This document shows, piece by piece, positions 50,946 through 63,600 of a DNA stretch of 64,000 bases. Under the pieces are notes generated by a model. It had not been told where the DNA came from. It made no database searches and saw only the letters and a list, made by a program, of their open reading frames with translations. Origin of the DNA: Isoetes taiwanensis (Eukaryota > Streptophyta > Lycopodiopsida > Isoetales > Isoetaceae); contig JAJEKV010000024.1 of the NCBI GenBank assembly GCA_021234155.1, positions 10,948,913-11,012,912 on the forward strand, in the 5' to 3' direction. Numbering within the stretch: position 1 is the first letter of the stretch; every line of letters begins with the position of its first letter. A program made the position numbers and the translations under genes.

Positions 50946-53049
50946 TTGGAAGCTCAAGAGAAGAAAAGCAATCTTTGGACAACCTCAAATAATGCATTGG
51001 CATGCATAAAATGAAGCATGAGGAATTTGAGAATGTAAAGTTGTTCTGCTTCAAAGTCAATTGATCGGACTACATGGGGAATTTTCAATCTTTGTCGGCC
51101 ACCTGCGAACTTATATGCGCGTGGAGAAGATTTAGAATATATGGAAACTGAAATACGAGATAGTCCAAACCACAAAGGAAACTACGATGCTTTATACGCC
51201 AATCAGATGATGGAGAACACATGCAATACGCTCCATAAAAAGCTTATGAAAATGCACATTTCCTTTAAAGATAGAAGATCATGGACCCTACCTAACATTC
51301 TTTGGAAGATCACATAATACAATTCACGAAGGAGATGAAGAAAGCGATTTAGACAATATTTTATTAACAATAAAACCACGAAACACCCGGGTCAAATATG
51401 TAAAATCCATTTGTATAGGTGCAAGCCCGACATGTTCAAAACATGTTTCTGACGTGTGCCCTTGCTTGGATGGGAGAAATCTGAATCTGGGGGGCAAGTT
51501 GCTAGAAGTCTTGCCATCAATTACATTCAATGTTGAGTTGTATGCGTGATGAACCACAACATGCTTTACCATTAGCATGTGATTTACTCGCACTTGCTGC
51601 CGGAATGCGTGTGATGCGGGTGTTTGTTTTTACTTTCGAACAAAATTGCTTATAAGACTTTGAAGGTGGGTTGGACGAGGTGGACTAAGCGGATAATAAT
51701 ATTCTAGGTATCAACAATTGTGGAACAGGTATGCCAATCGATTGAATATGCTAATTGTGTAAATGGCAAAGCAAAAATATTGCATTGCTCATTGGGACAA
51801 AGTCATTCAACATGAGGATGTATTGAATCGAAATAGAGGAAATGGAAGCATGTGTTAACAGCATGGGGGCTTGCTTGGCAAGATAATATTCAATGCACAA
51901 CACAAGATTCATGTACAAAAAATTGAGAACTACAAATGAGAGTGTGTATAGTCACCAAAAATGGTATTTATACTCATATATACTCTCATTGACGACCACG
52001 ATGATATAGAAACTACATAGGCTCTTTGAATGTCTAAGATTGCTTTACATACAACGGCCTTCAAAAGGAAAAGCTTAGGAGCTCACATCATTTATAGGTT
52101 TCACGTTACGGTATTTTTAGCATGTGTCTTGGCCCTAGAAAGAACCCAATGGATGAAAAAGCGGTATTAAGAGAATTATATATAGGTCTTTCTCGACCGT
52201 TAAGGATGGATTTTCACATTTCTTAATTTTACCTAAGGTATATATGGTTCCTAAAAGGTACTACATAATTTTTCTTGAGGGAGGAGGGGCCATTACTTGA
52301 GGATATGCTAGGCCGATTGCTTCTAGGCGGTACTTGAGTCCTCACAATGGTGGCTGCCAAATCGAGAAGCAATTTCTTATGCAATGTCAAGGGGACTTAC
52401 TCTCTATAGAGTACATGGTTTATTTTGCGACAAATATATAAAAAGGACAATTTTAGTAACCCAGGTTGAACTATATGTTTTTGGCGTCATTAGCCTCCAC
52501 GGAACATCACAACTCCCATCACGGCTCATATTATTCCACAAAGTTTGTAAATACTAAGCGAGAATGATCTATATAGCTTGTAAGTTTGTAGTACTTGATC
52601 TTTTCGAAAAAATTATTGGGATACATCACATATTTTTGTAGTCAAATTTGGGATCGGATAATAAGCACTCCTGATCTACAAAGGCAAGATGATGTGGCAC
52701 TTGAGGATCGGGTGATACGTCATGCCAAAATTATATGAGATAACTTTTGACTAGGCAAAAAATGAAGCGATGTACTACTTACGCTTTCCAAGGGTGATGT
52801 GGCAATTATTTGGGTGACATGGCCAAGATCACGAGTGATATGAACTTGATGACTAGGCACTTTTGCAACAACTGACAACTTTTAGGATTTTTTATTAGGA
52901 ATTTGGTGAGATATTTCCAAATAGTTAAAACAATAGTCAAATTTACTTTCCAAAGTTGCCATGTCATTTGCCACATCATTTTAGGATAAATTTTCATTGA
53001 AGCGATGTATCAAACTAACATTTATTACTTAATTATCATGAAACTCCAA
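50946..53049. other. Unassigned sequence between repeats G and F
   Basis: AT-rich, with scattered frames of up to 89 codons (minus strand, 51,324-51,593) that match no family. If the F pair are terminal repeats, this is the internal region of a degraded element. Confidence 0.4.
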
Positions 53050-53366
53050 CCACACTTTACCATGTCTTTGGATGAAAACAACTATGACTAAGCATCTCTA
53101 ATTTAGAATGCAAAAGAGAGAACTATTGGATGTTATAAATAGGTTCCATCACGAGGTTTCAAACATACACGAGGGAAGTGAGAAACAATTTAATGCGTTG
53201 CTATAAATTTCTTGTAATTTGAGTTAATACAAATCAAACCGATTATTAAATGTGTAAAATCACATATACCCTGGAACTTTCAGACATTTGCAAAGGAGTC
53301 TTAAACATCAAACCATCCGCAACTTCTAAGAATCATTATAAGCTATATATATTATTGGCGTAATCT
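53050..53366. repeat. Direct repeat F, copy 2
   Basis: Partner of 49,205-49,523, same orientation and same right end at ATTATTGGCGTAATC. Confidence 0.75.
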
Positions 53367-56300
53367 TATTGGGAAAGCCTCTTTCATTTTGAAGAAGCCC
53401 CATCGGTGACAAAAGGTCTATCCTTGTTTATTTATTTATTTATTTATCTATGATTTGAAGCTAAATGCGATTATACTCAATGATGATGTTTCCGGTGTCA
53501 GAGGTGCCATCCTTTGGAAGAGCTCCTTTGGAAGGTCAAAAGCTCGGCGCATTGCAAGGGCGTGCGGCGTCATTGCGCGATGTCAATACTTGTGGCGGTA
53601 AAGTGTCATGGATTGCCAACCTTATCATTATTGACATACGAACACAAGCGATTTGGTACTTGGCACCGCATCCATATCCATTGGTAGCAGATGGGTTTTG
53701 CTTCTACTTGACAAACATGTAATTAAGCCGAGGGACATCCATATTTTGGCATTATCGTAAAGATCAATTGGTTTAGAGATGTAGTCTTACAGGATTGTTA
53801 GCTTTAGAAACTCTATAATTGCCCTCATTACCGTAACGGATACTACGAGTGGAAGCGAGTGCCGGGATAGAAGAACATGATATTAGCAAGCATATGTGAC
53901 AGGTGCACTTTTGTATTGCCATAGTGGTTGTGAACCCAGTATTATTGCTTGAGACCTGTTATGCTTCAATCTTGGTGTATACATGCTCTTTTTATACACA
54001 CATAGAGAATAGCGAATCAAAGAAATGCGTGAAACGGCACATGATGAAGAAGATGCTTACTAAGGCAAGAGGTGAAGACGCAGTGAGGTCCATTATATGG
54101 AATTGAAAGGCCCGGTGCAAAGTGGGTCTCATGAAGGTCAAGAATCCGCTCTTGAGTCATGTTGACAGCATTAAGTGTAAGGCCGGGCGTCAAGTCACAT
54201 TTAGGCGGGCGTGGTCATTGTAAGGCAGCTTCGAATATGGGCTCGAATCGCCCCGTTCATCCACCACGAGGTACTTCGTAGCTCTTGAGTTCCTGACATT
54301 TTCTGCGGCGCATATGATGTTTTGTTTTGCGTTTAGTACAGTTCAAAAACTATTTAACGGTGGATGCTCCTTGGAAATCGTTAGATATTTCTTGAATTGG
54401 AATTTGTGCTGATAGGCGAGTTGTGCAGGATAGCGGAGAAGGTCTTGATGATGCGATGCGCCATGCTTTTACTATGCATGAGTATAACACAAAATCGAAG
54501 GCATGCCCAAAGCGGCTATTTCGTTTAAACACCTGCTATTGAATCTTTTTACTGACCGTTCAGCCATTGCAAAGTTGAGTGATCACTCATTCAACGAGTC
54601 CTCAATGGGTAAAATTTGCCAAGCACTTTGATCTTATCGGAAGGCGATCCATTGTTTTGCTCGGATTGATTATATCTTGCATTTGCGGCAAACAACAACA
54701 TCCATACGATTGCAAATTCGACTTTGTATAAAACACCAACTGCTTATGATATGATGATGATAATGAAAGAGAGTTTGAAGAATATTTACTACTAGAATTA
54801 CGGAAGCGAGGATAGAGATTTCTTGTACTTTTGGGTTTTTGGCATGTAGAGATGCATGGTGACTCAAAAGACTTAAAAATATGCGCGAGAAGTTTACTCT
54901 TGGTGGTGCCCGCGGATAGCCTTTTGTTGTCAAGCCACATTTTATTGGAGGAAGCTTTATTGTAAACTTTTTTTGTTGAAATGTTGCGATTGAATAAAAT
55001 CTTTTACATTTGTGTTAAACTCATACCACGGAGAAAAACACAAATTTGAGCTCTTATTGACATTGCATTATGAATACGTACATGTTTCCAACCTAATGTT
55101 GGATTACAGCGATAGTACATTCTTGCGGTATTATGATCATTGTTGGTGGAAAGTGGCTTTCAAAATCTACATAAAATCAATTTTTCTTTCTTCGCCGACA
55201 ATTCCTTCATATGTATGGAAAATGCAGGGAGAATACTAGAATATTGCCCTTGAAAGCTTCATAACACCCTTGAAGCTTCATATAGCACCCTTGGATTCAA
55301 GCGGATTTTCTTGTATGCAAAGAAGTTGGTCTTTTATTTATGCTCTTAGGAATGAGTAAAAGGGAGGAGTTTTTTGACATCAAACATGGAGCGATTATTT
55401 GGGCGACTATGCTTGGAAGCGGGGCGTAATGAAATTTTGGTTTGCAATATGGGAAGAATCTTTGATTTATATTGCTCCACATGTTGCGGTATCTTCGATA
55501 TATTTATTTGTTGTTATATAGAAGGGCGGAGTGACATAGCGGTGTAAAAACCTTCAAAAGCCGCCACGTAGTTGCTGATTCTTGATGGTAAGTGTGGCAC
55601 TATATGTTTACACATGCATGTTGTGGTGCACAAAATTGAATATTGACACACCCGTGAAGGAGATAAAAGCAAAGGCATGGAACGTTGATCTTAAGAGGGG
55701 TATATATTTGTTGGCGATGTTTTTAGTTTAGGATAGAGAATAGAGATGTCCTATTTTAGAGGGCCCATGTCCCTAATTTTCAAAGGTCCACATATTAGTT
55801 CAAACATAAAAGCGTACATTTGCTGCTCCTTTAGTTGATGTCTGTGAATGGAAGCACTACCTCTTTTTCCCTCTCTTGAAACAGAGATGAGCACCACATC
55901 TTTTCCTCTCTTGAAAGTGTGTCTACCATGATGAATCTCTTACGGACAAAGCTATATTTAGATTTGTTGATAATTGCGCTCACAGTTTTATTGACTACTT
56001 ATTTGCTTGTTTTTTGTTTTGATAGAAATCGACTTTTGCTCTCATCTCTTGGAACTCTCCTTTAGGTCTTTAGTTTTTCATCATCCCGGTACATCAACTA
56101 GGTCTTAGATGCGTCTTTAAGAAGTTTGTCTACTCCCTCTTAGATGGTTGATTAGCTTTTGGTGATGTAGTGATTCTGATCCTACTCTTTGCACTTGGGC
56201 CTTGTAGCTTCTACAACAAGCTTGAAACTCTAAGACATTAGAGAAGTTTTAAGCGGTTGCTCGAGGTGTTAAAGTGCTCCATGATTCTCTTCTTGAGTAA

Positions 56301-57269
56301 AGCTCACATAAGCAACATGAAGATATTACACTTTGCTCTGGCAGGACTTCCATCATGGTAGTTTATGTTGGATTTGTACTTACAAAGAAAAGAGTATGAG
56401 TATTAGCTACAAGAAACGAAAAATGGAAACAATCTAGTAAGTAGGACTAAATGTTTTTCTATTCCAAAATAGAACTATAAAAAGGCCCAACATGAGCCTT
56501 GGAGTTTTAGGCTTAAATTTGGTTTTTGTATTTGTTTAGCAAGATTGTTTTGCATTTTTTTTTTTTTTTAGGCATAGTTTGTACCTTATAACAAACAATC
56601 AAGACTGTGGATATTAACATTATTGAACATCATTTTTAGCTTGATTGGAGCTTTGCATGGGTCTTAATTTTCTAGGTCTTTTAAGAATATAATAATGGTA
56701 TAATAGAATGAGGCTTGGTAAATGGTGCCATGTAGGCGGGGTATGTACACCCTAGAAGGCTTTGGCGAAAAGTCTTTTAAACCAAGATGCTAATGCATCA
56801 ATGGGTTTGCCATTAAAGAGACATATATACGTCCTTAACTATATGCATCATTGTGGTCATAAATTGCAAAATTAAGCTGAGATTGAGCTTATGTGTCATT
56901 TTTATTCATTATAATCTATCTTGCAAGTGGTAAAAAGTGGTTTTGTTGTAGTTTTAGATTAAAGAGAGACATGGGATACTCTTGGTTTCCTAAATATAGA
57001 TGCATTAGTACAAATCAAATTGGAAGCTTAGATGGCATTAAGCTTCAATTTAATTCTGGAAGAAATAGAGTTAAGGAGGGCAACTTGATCTGACTTTTTT
57101 GTGCTGAAATATGGTTTGGATGGGTCAACATATTTAAAAGGATTTTTCCATCTTTGACATTGATTTTGTAAGGGAACTTGAGATTTAGATTTCACATACG
57201 AACCTCCCTTTCACTAGTAGCGGAAGAGTAGGAGACATTCCATGTCCGCTGGGCAACCATAATCTATTG
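53367..57269. other. Unassigned sequence
   Basis: No recognised gene. Small features seen are a TTTA run at 53,430-53,450, a three-fold CCCTTGAAGCTTCATA-type tandem at 55,245-55,295, and a T-run near 56,557-56,571. A frame near 54,615-54,680 reads FDLIGRRSIVLLGLIIS, which faintly resembles a membrane-transporter loop, but it has no neighbours to support it. Confidence 0.45.
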
Positions 57270-59105
57270 TGTGACGTTCGGTATTTTACATGCGCTATAC
57301 ACATATAAATCACGGTTAATATACATACTTCATGCCGTGACACGTCACGTGTAGGTTAGTATATCCACTTGGTAATCCAAAAGGGGTTAGTTAAGAACTC
57401 CTATATCTATTAAATATTAACCATTAGTTAATGGGAGGGCATGGGACACACATGTCACCAAGTTGACTAAGAGTGGCCCCATGTTGACCACCCCGCCTTT
57501 GGGTTGCACGTGCCAAACCATAAGGAAGGGGTACGTACCCTAGGTGAAAAGGGAATAGTTAGAGATTGCATTAACTATTAGCTATAGGAGCATGAGACAC
57601 GTGTCTCCCAAAAGTGGACAAGTGGGCCTCATGTTGACCAAGGTGGGTTTTACGCACGTACCCACTTTAAGGGTAAAAGCTACGTAACAAACAAGGTTTT
57701 ATGTGCCTTGACCAACTTGACCAAACTAATAATAAATCTGCTAGTATAGAAAAAGGACACCTAGCCTATTCTAATTTGGCCAAGGGAAATACCAATTCTA
57801 GCCTAAGGAACCCAATCCCAAATCGATTTGGGGAGATTAGTGCAAGTTTACCTTGCTGCCCAAAATTTCTTGGCAGGAGCCTCAATGGCCAGCTCGACCC
57901 ATTCCGACTGCCGCAGGTACCCGGTGATGGATAACTCCAGAAGCAGGATACGGTTAGTGTTATAGTAGTTCTTGATGATTTATGCCGACACTTCTTTTGT
58001 TAGATAGATGATTAAATTCAATTCTTTTATTCTTTAAAAGGATAGATGGATGCTAGATGATGTATTTACGTGATTAGAGCGCTCTTTTGCTTCTCTGTGA
58101 ATTTGGGTTGGGAAGGTGAGACCTAAGAAATTTGGTAGTTTAGATGATGTTCCTAGCCTTAAATCCCTTAGAACCACGTAAATGTGACACATTGCACAAG
58201 AGCCCACATTTTGTGGGGGGCACATGGGTGACTTAGCACCATATAGCAGACTTCATGTGGGCTTGAGGGTGGAACGCTATTTGACCGTAGTCTTGGGGCT
58301 CCTATAGTGTGCTGAATGCTATAATTAGGTCGAGTGTGGGCGGGTATGGGACCGACACCTCACGGAGGTATTACTGTCCCGGTTTGTAGAATTTTGTTTG
58401 ACACTCGACGAGGGGGCATTGAGGGTGACTTTGTGGATTTTGGGGGTTACGATTAGTGCAGTAGGTTGCTCTGTGATCGCGGCACTCTCTTAACACACCC
58501 ATGAATCCATGATGATCGGGAAGGGGAGGCGGCTGCTGACACGCCTCAGGGCCGGGGAGATGTAACGGAGTAGTCTCATAGGGTGATTCCATGAGATGCG
58601 TCCTCGGGTATAAAGATGCGTTCGAGCTTGATTGACTATGCAGAAGTGTGCACGGAGGAGGGATGGAGTGAACTACCCTAGCCATTTGTCTTATGCCGAC
58701 CAAGCGCCATTGTCATGATTCCGTCTGGCATTATCTTGAGGCCAAGCCGTCGGTTGATTTCAACATTAATGCAGTGGCCGGGGGTAGAGGCTATGGGGGT
58801 GTAAAGTGTATATTTGTATGTTATGTTATGTGATTATGATCTTATCATGATGGATGAGCCACCTTTTCATTGAGTGGTATATTGTATTATAGTATGTGCT
58901 TGGTGCCCCAACATGTATATACGCTTCAGCTATATAGGATTCCCATAGAGGCATTAGGCGGGCACCTCAGTGTCCTTCGCAGGATACTCGACCATCTGAG
59001 TAGTGGGTAGTGGGGAGGGCCTTTAGGTGGTGATGGAGTGCCATGGAAAGGGGATTTCGATATTTATCTTGAGTGAGGCAAATATAGGTTCGGGGAAGCG
59101 TCACA
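57270..59105 (+). repeat. LTR of the same chromovirus family, second copy
   Basis: It begins TGTGACGTTC at 57270 and ends TCACA at 59105, and it aligns as a reverse complement to the two LTRs at 22831-24512 and 45094-46762. It is about 150 bases longer. The extra length is explained by a partial internal duplication around GAGACACGTGTC/GGGACACACATGTC and CATGTTGACC (57,430-57,500 and 57,585-57,645). A primer site follows directly, so it is a 5' LTR rather than a solo LTR. Confidence 0.88.
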
Positions 59106-59106
59106 A

Positions 59107-59118
59107 TGGTATCGAGCG
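59107..59118 (+). other. Primer-binding site, tRNA-iMet type, second copy
   Basis: TGGTATCGAGCG lies one base after the LTR. It is one deletion away from TGGTATCAGAGC, complementary to initiator methionine tRNA. It confirms the LTR end and a plus-strand orientation. Confidence 0.82.
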
Positions 59119-59149
59119 ATGATTACGGTGGGCAGGACCATTGCAGCCA

Positions 59150-59850
59150 AAATTGACTTAGAGTTGACTTATTTCCTGAGCCTAAATAGAGGCGTTCTAG
59201 TCATTTTGAGTGTCTTAGAATTTGAAATTAGGGTCACGAAAACTGCCTAGCCTTGGAACTTTAAACAGCCATAACTTTTCTAATTGCTTCGGATCGAAGA
59301 AATTCTTGCACCATTGGATTCAGCGACCTCGGAATTAGTCTAGAGGACCCTTGTTCGGCCAAAATGGCAACTTAGAAAACTTCGGCGTTCTAGATGTTTT
59401 TTATACATCCCAGGAAATTTGAAATAAGGCGGCTAAAAACCTTACAACACGGAACTTTGAACGGCCATAACTTTTCCTCCTAGGAAGCTCGGGTTGAGCC
59501 TGATTTTTGTTCCGGTGGATTCAGCATCCTCGAATTGACTTAGGGACCCTTCGTCGACAAAAATTCGTCATGGATTTGGCCTAAATCAAAAGTGGCGTTC
59601 TAGTGATTTCCGGCGTCCCGAATTCAAAGATAAACACCAAAACCTGAGTACTTTCACGAAAGTGATTTGGCTATAACTTTTCTGTAGACAACTTCGGTTA
59701 ACGAGATTTTTGTTCAGTCTGACGAAGCACACTCCAAATTGACACAAGGGGACCTTTCGCCGAGTTAGATAAAGCCTTGAATGGCCCCAAAACCAAAACC
59801 CCTAATGAGTTCTTGAAATGAAACTCCCCAAATTCAAATGAAACACTAAA
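59150..59850 (+). repeat. Leader tandem repeats, second chromovirus copy
   Basis: Three units of 195-206 bases with GCCATAACTTTTC near 59,268, 59,463 and 59,669. Each is followed by a CTTCGG or CTCGGG string, a GATTTTTGTTC-like string, GGATTCAGC.CCTCGAATT and a GGGACC(C/T)TT string. The motif matches the leader of the large element but the units are about 20 bases longer. Gag is not found downstream, so the element is truncated or interrupted after about 59,850. Confidence 0.82.
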
Positions 59851-60095
59851 ATCCCTTAGTACTCCGATTTCCAAATTGGAGCATTCCAGCCGTCTTTTAG
59901 TATAAAATCATTAGTTGTTAATTTTGTAGCCTATCCTTCGATTTGAAACCATGACCTTCGATTCTAGCTCTAGATGTAACAATATGCTTAGAGCCTTCTT
60001 GCTTATGTAGAATGTATTTATCTTACATGTCCCTTATACTACTTAGGTACTCTTTGTTATTTCTAAAATAGCCCATCATATTAAAAGGTGGATTG

Positions 60096-60160
60096 TAGGG
60101 ACTTGAACCTCGACCTTTTAATCCCAAACCCAAGTGCTTATCATTAGGCCAAGTTCCTTT
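60096..60160 (-). repeat. tRNA-like module 1 of a SINE-like array
   Basis: On the minus strand TGGCCTAATGATAAGCA resembles the RNA polymerase III A box and D arm, and GGTTCAAGTCC (60,099-60,109) matches the B box and T arm. The gap allows an anticodon arm. No paired acceptor stem was found, so this is tRNA-derived rather than a working tRNA gene. Confidence 0.72.
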
Positions 60161-60240
60161 TAATAGATTTATATTCCAAATAATTCGTATACCTATTCTA
60201 GTCACATTTTGCCTTGTTGTACACTTCTTTAAAAAAGTCT

Positions 60241-60311
60241 ACCATGGAGACTTGAACTCGACCTTCCATCTCAAGCCCGGAGGTTCCTACTACCAACATG
60301 TCAAGCTTCAT
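60241..60311 (-). repeat. tRNA-like module 2 of a SINE-like array
   Basis: Minus strand: TGACATGTTGGTAGTA as A box, GGGCTTGAGATGGAAGGTC in the anticodon region, and GAGTTCAAGTCTC (60,247-60,259) as a B box with one or two changes. Confidence 0.65.
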
Positions 60312-60399
60312 TAAGTGTTTTAGATATCTTTTAAGCTTTTTCCTATACATCTACCATTATTCTATATTCCTAGAGAAAGAACTTAATTACATAGTCTAC

Positions 60400-60465
60400 T
60401 ATAGGGATTTGAACCCCTAAACTTCCACCTCGAAGCGGGGAGCCAATTACCACCATGCAAATGCT
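60400..60465 (-). repeat. tRNA-like module 3 of a SINE-like array
   Basis: Minus strand: TGCATGGTGGTAATTGG as A box, CCCCGCTTCGAGGTGGAAG in the anticodon region, and GGGGTTCAAATCC (60,405-60,417) as B box. This is the best preserved module by tRNA layout. Confidence 0.72.
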
Positions 60466-60549
60466 TTTTCTTATTGTATATGTGCCTTATGCCCCTTTAG
60501 CATCCTAATATTGATTGCCTAGAGTGTACCAAACCCTTTTAAAGTCTAT

Positions 60550-60595
60550 TGCTAGGATTTGAAACCCTTGACCTCTACCATTAAGCCAAACCCTT
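60550..60595 (-). repeat. tRNA-like module 4 of a SINE-like array (shortened)
   Basis: Minus strand: TGGCTTAATGGTAGAG as A box and GGGTTTCAAATCC (60,555-60,567) as B box. The boxes are about 17 bases closer than in modules 1-3, so the anticodon arm is missing. Confidence 0.65.
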
Positions 60596-60619
60596 CCTGT
60601 CATTAAAAGGGTCTCTTAC

Positions 60620-63600
60620 AAGGGTTGACACTTAGCCTTTATTTCCTATTTAATTAATAGTAACCCATCTTCTATTTAAGCAACCATAGCGACATCGCGA
60701 TCATCCTACGATTCTTTATTTATTATCCGGACATGGGGCTGCTCCGCGCAGGACTTCCGCGATGGCGATGGGGAGGAAACACCTCTAAGCAAAATAGAAT
60801 CTTTTAAGTTGGATTTAATCCACTCTCAACTCGATAAACATTGTGTAACAACAACAAACCACGACTTTATCTTTGAGGTGACATTACTTCAGAAAATTGA
60901 AAATGTGATGTTAGGCGTATTTTTCGTTATACGTACAAATATTGTGACACATCCGTGGTATGGGTTCACTTAGGGGGTATTGTGGGTACAATACCTTATT
61001 TGACCTTATGTATTGGGGTTAAGTAAAAATTATAGGGACCCGCGGTTGGCTAATAGAAGTTCTCACGGTGACCAAACCTTATTGAACTCACTTCCTAAAA
61101 GGCTGCGTATCTCTTGACCCTAGTTAGTTAGGAATTTGCCATCACGACACCTATAGATAATTGGTCACAGCTTTCAATACTATCACCCTACCATACTTCA
61201 TCTTGTGTGTACTCTTGCTTTTTTGTAGACCATTTCCCAGGATCATTGTGTATAGTCTATGGCACACCGCGTTGCTAACGTCAAAATCTCCATAATAATG
61301 TCGATGGTTTTACCGATTTACACCGAGCATAGACCATTACCAAACTTCGCACTTTATATGGTAGTGACATTTATCTGTACCATATACTGTCAAATTGCGG
61401 TGGCCCACCCCACTCTTCTAGAGTGGTTCCTAAAATTTGACGGTTATTGACATCCAACCAATAATAAAACTAAGTCACCTCTTTTCACGGGTTATATATA
61501 GATATGGTTGAAACATAGCGTGTTCTAACTTAATCCCTTGCGGCCTCACGTGTCGCCAAAGTTCCATAGTTAGATTAAGCATATTCCAAGGGATTGTATG
61601 AACATCCCAAAGGCGATGCAAGCTCCAGACCCTCTCAAGAGAGACCTCTTTGACCAAAAGGCTCTTGGTGTAATCCACCATCTTGTCTTTGGGTTTTGCA
61701 TGTCTTCTCTAAACTATGCAAATTTTTAAAAGGGCTTCCCATGCCTTGCTTTCTTTTACCTCGAATATCTCTCTTCATAGCGGTAGGGAAGCGTCGATCT
61801 TGTGAAGTGTCCCGTCAGTCATACTTACGATCCGGAAGTTGTGAAGGTCACAACCTTCTCACACGAATGGATTGGATACCAATGAAACAAATTGTCCTTC
61901 ACTTCTTTACTTCTTTAATGTGTTTGCTACCCACTCAGGTTGATTTTTCATTAACCAGGTCAGCTAAGCGTGTTGCATATTCATTCTCTGATTTGCTTAC
62001 TAGCTGCCGCATTTTAGTAGGCATGTCAATTTTTTTCCTTTGGTTGTGAGCCTTATTCTAAAGGTCATCAAGCGCATTTAGTCCTTTCCAGATATTCTTT
62101 AACCTTGTTATTTAGCATTTCACGCCACTGGCATCACGCCATACTGGCTATAAATGCCTTGTTCTAAAACTACAACTATACCTGATAAAATTTTCCTTAT
62201 GTTTTAACATAAATAATTGGGGTTATGATTCACGTTCACCAGCATCTAACAATGTGGGTTTTTACATCCCGATGTCATGCTTGCTATTGTGGCATTACAA
62301 ATGACTTCTTTGTTATTTTAGGCGAATCTTTTTACCAAGATTCATAGGTCTGAGCCATCATGGTAGCACGCCTTGCGGTTTATTAGGTCTTTCTAGAACA
62401 CTATGTTTGGTCCAACTCATATAGTTATTTTCCTGTTTTTCCCTACTGGCGTGCATTTATACACATTGCTCACGAGGATTTCAAATGATACCTTTGTGTA
62501 CCCCATGGAATTTATCCTTACGATCCAAAGTGAGGGATCAATTGTACCAATCTCATCTGTGTCTATGCAAGACACATTTGGCAGGCTTCTGGCGGTAAGC
62601 GCTACTTACCCACTTGGCACGGAATTATACTAATGTATGATTCAACCTTATCATCTTAACTTTATTTTCTTCTTTGTGACATTTATTTGGGAGTATAGCA
62701 CTTAATAGCCTATATAACTAAGTGCATTAGCTTACACAATCTAGATATCCTGGAAACCCTTCCTTTGTTAAGTTTGGGCTTTGTTTGTGTCTTTTTCCTG
62801 CATACATATCAACGCCTAGCTTACCTCACCAACATGTTATCATATGTGTACATAATGTAGCATGTAGTAAACATATGGCGTTCACAATGCTAAGAGGCTT
62901 TGCTCTAACTTTGTTCGATTAACTTAACGTTGTTATCTCCTTCAAATAAACCCATTTTCTGTATTGCCTTTATGATGTATGTAGCCACCCAGATTTCGTG
63001 GATAGGCGATTTAGCCAACTGCGTTGGAATTGTCGATACTTCCTACATTTTCATAGGGTCTCGTATTTCAGCAGTCCTTTGAATTACCTTGAGTACTTGA
63101 GTACCTCAATAAAGCATGATCATCAATGTAGTTCTGAGAGAATTGCTTGACTACTACCCGGTAAAGGCTTTTAGAAGACTCCTTGAGTTATATGTTCTTT
63201 ACATTCCCAACATCAACCATGGGTTGTGTACCATTACCTTAGTAGTTTCTTAGGTTCTTATAATAACCTCAACTTTTGATTAGTTTCAAATATTTATTAG
63301 ATCTTGGACCCATATAATGAAAGAAGGCATTATTCTTGTCTTAATCATATGGAAACACTATGTTGGAACCTTGGCTGCGCCAAGCTGCCATAGGGTTATC
63401 AGGCCCTCTTATCCTCTTAAGGGGTGAGCGGTATAATTCATGCGAGTCCCTAGAAACCTTTAGGTAGGAGATCTTCAAACCTGCGCCAGTCTAGCCTTGC
63501 TTTCCCTCTGAGTAGGGTCACATTAAATTATCTGGGGCCAGTTGGTCTACATGAAATCTCATCCCTTTTGCTCCTATACACCTTGTCTCCATCATATTGG

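Noticed and set aside
54602-54940. Possible transporter fragment (GRRSIVLLGLIIS on the plus strand)
   Set aside because: A single 13-residue resemblance with no flanking transmembrane segments in the same frame, in AT-rich DNA where hydrophobic stretches arise by chance.
58371-58703. Minus-strand frame of 110 codons
   Set aside because: Antisense of the LTR at 57,270-59,105. It is the same false frame as the one at 45,466 seen from the other strand and is not conserved.
60096-60595. Functional tRNA gene cluster
   Set aside because: A and B boxes are present but acceptor stems do not pair, one module lacks the anticodon arm, and no clear anticodon loop could be assigned.
61475-61681. DUF4283-like minus-strand frame of a LINE
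   Set aside because: Only a few residues (RVW..R.WDV) fit, and no endonuclease or reverse transcriptase follows in either direction.
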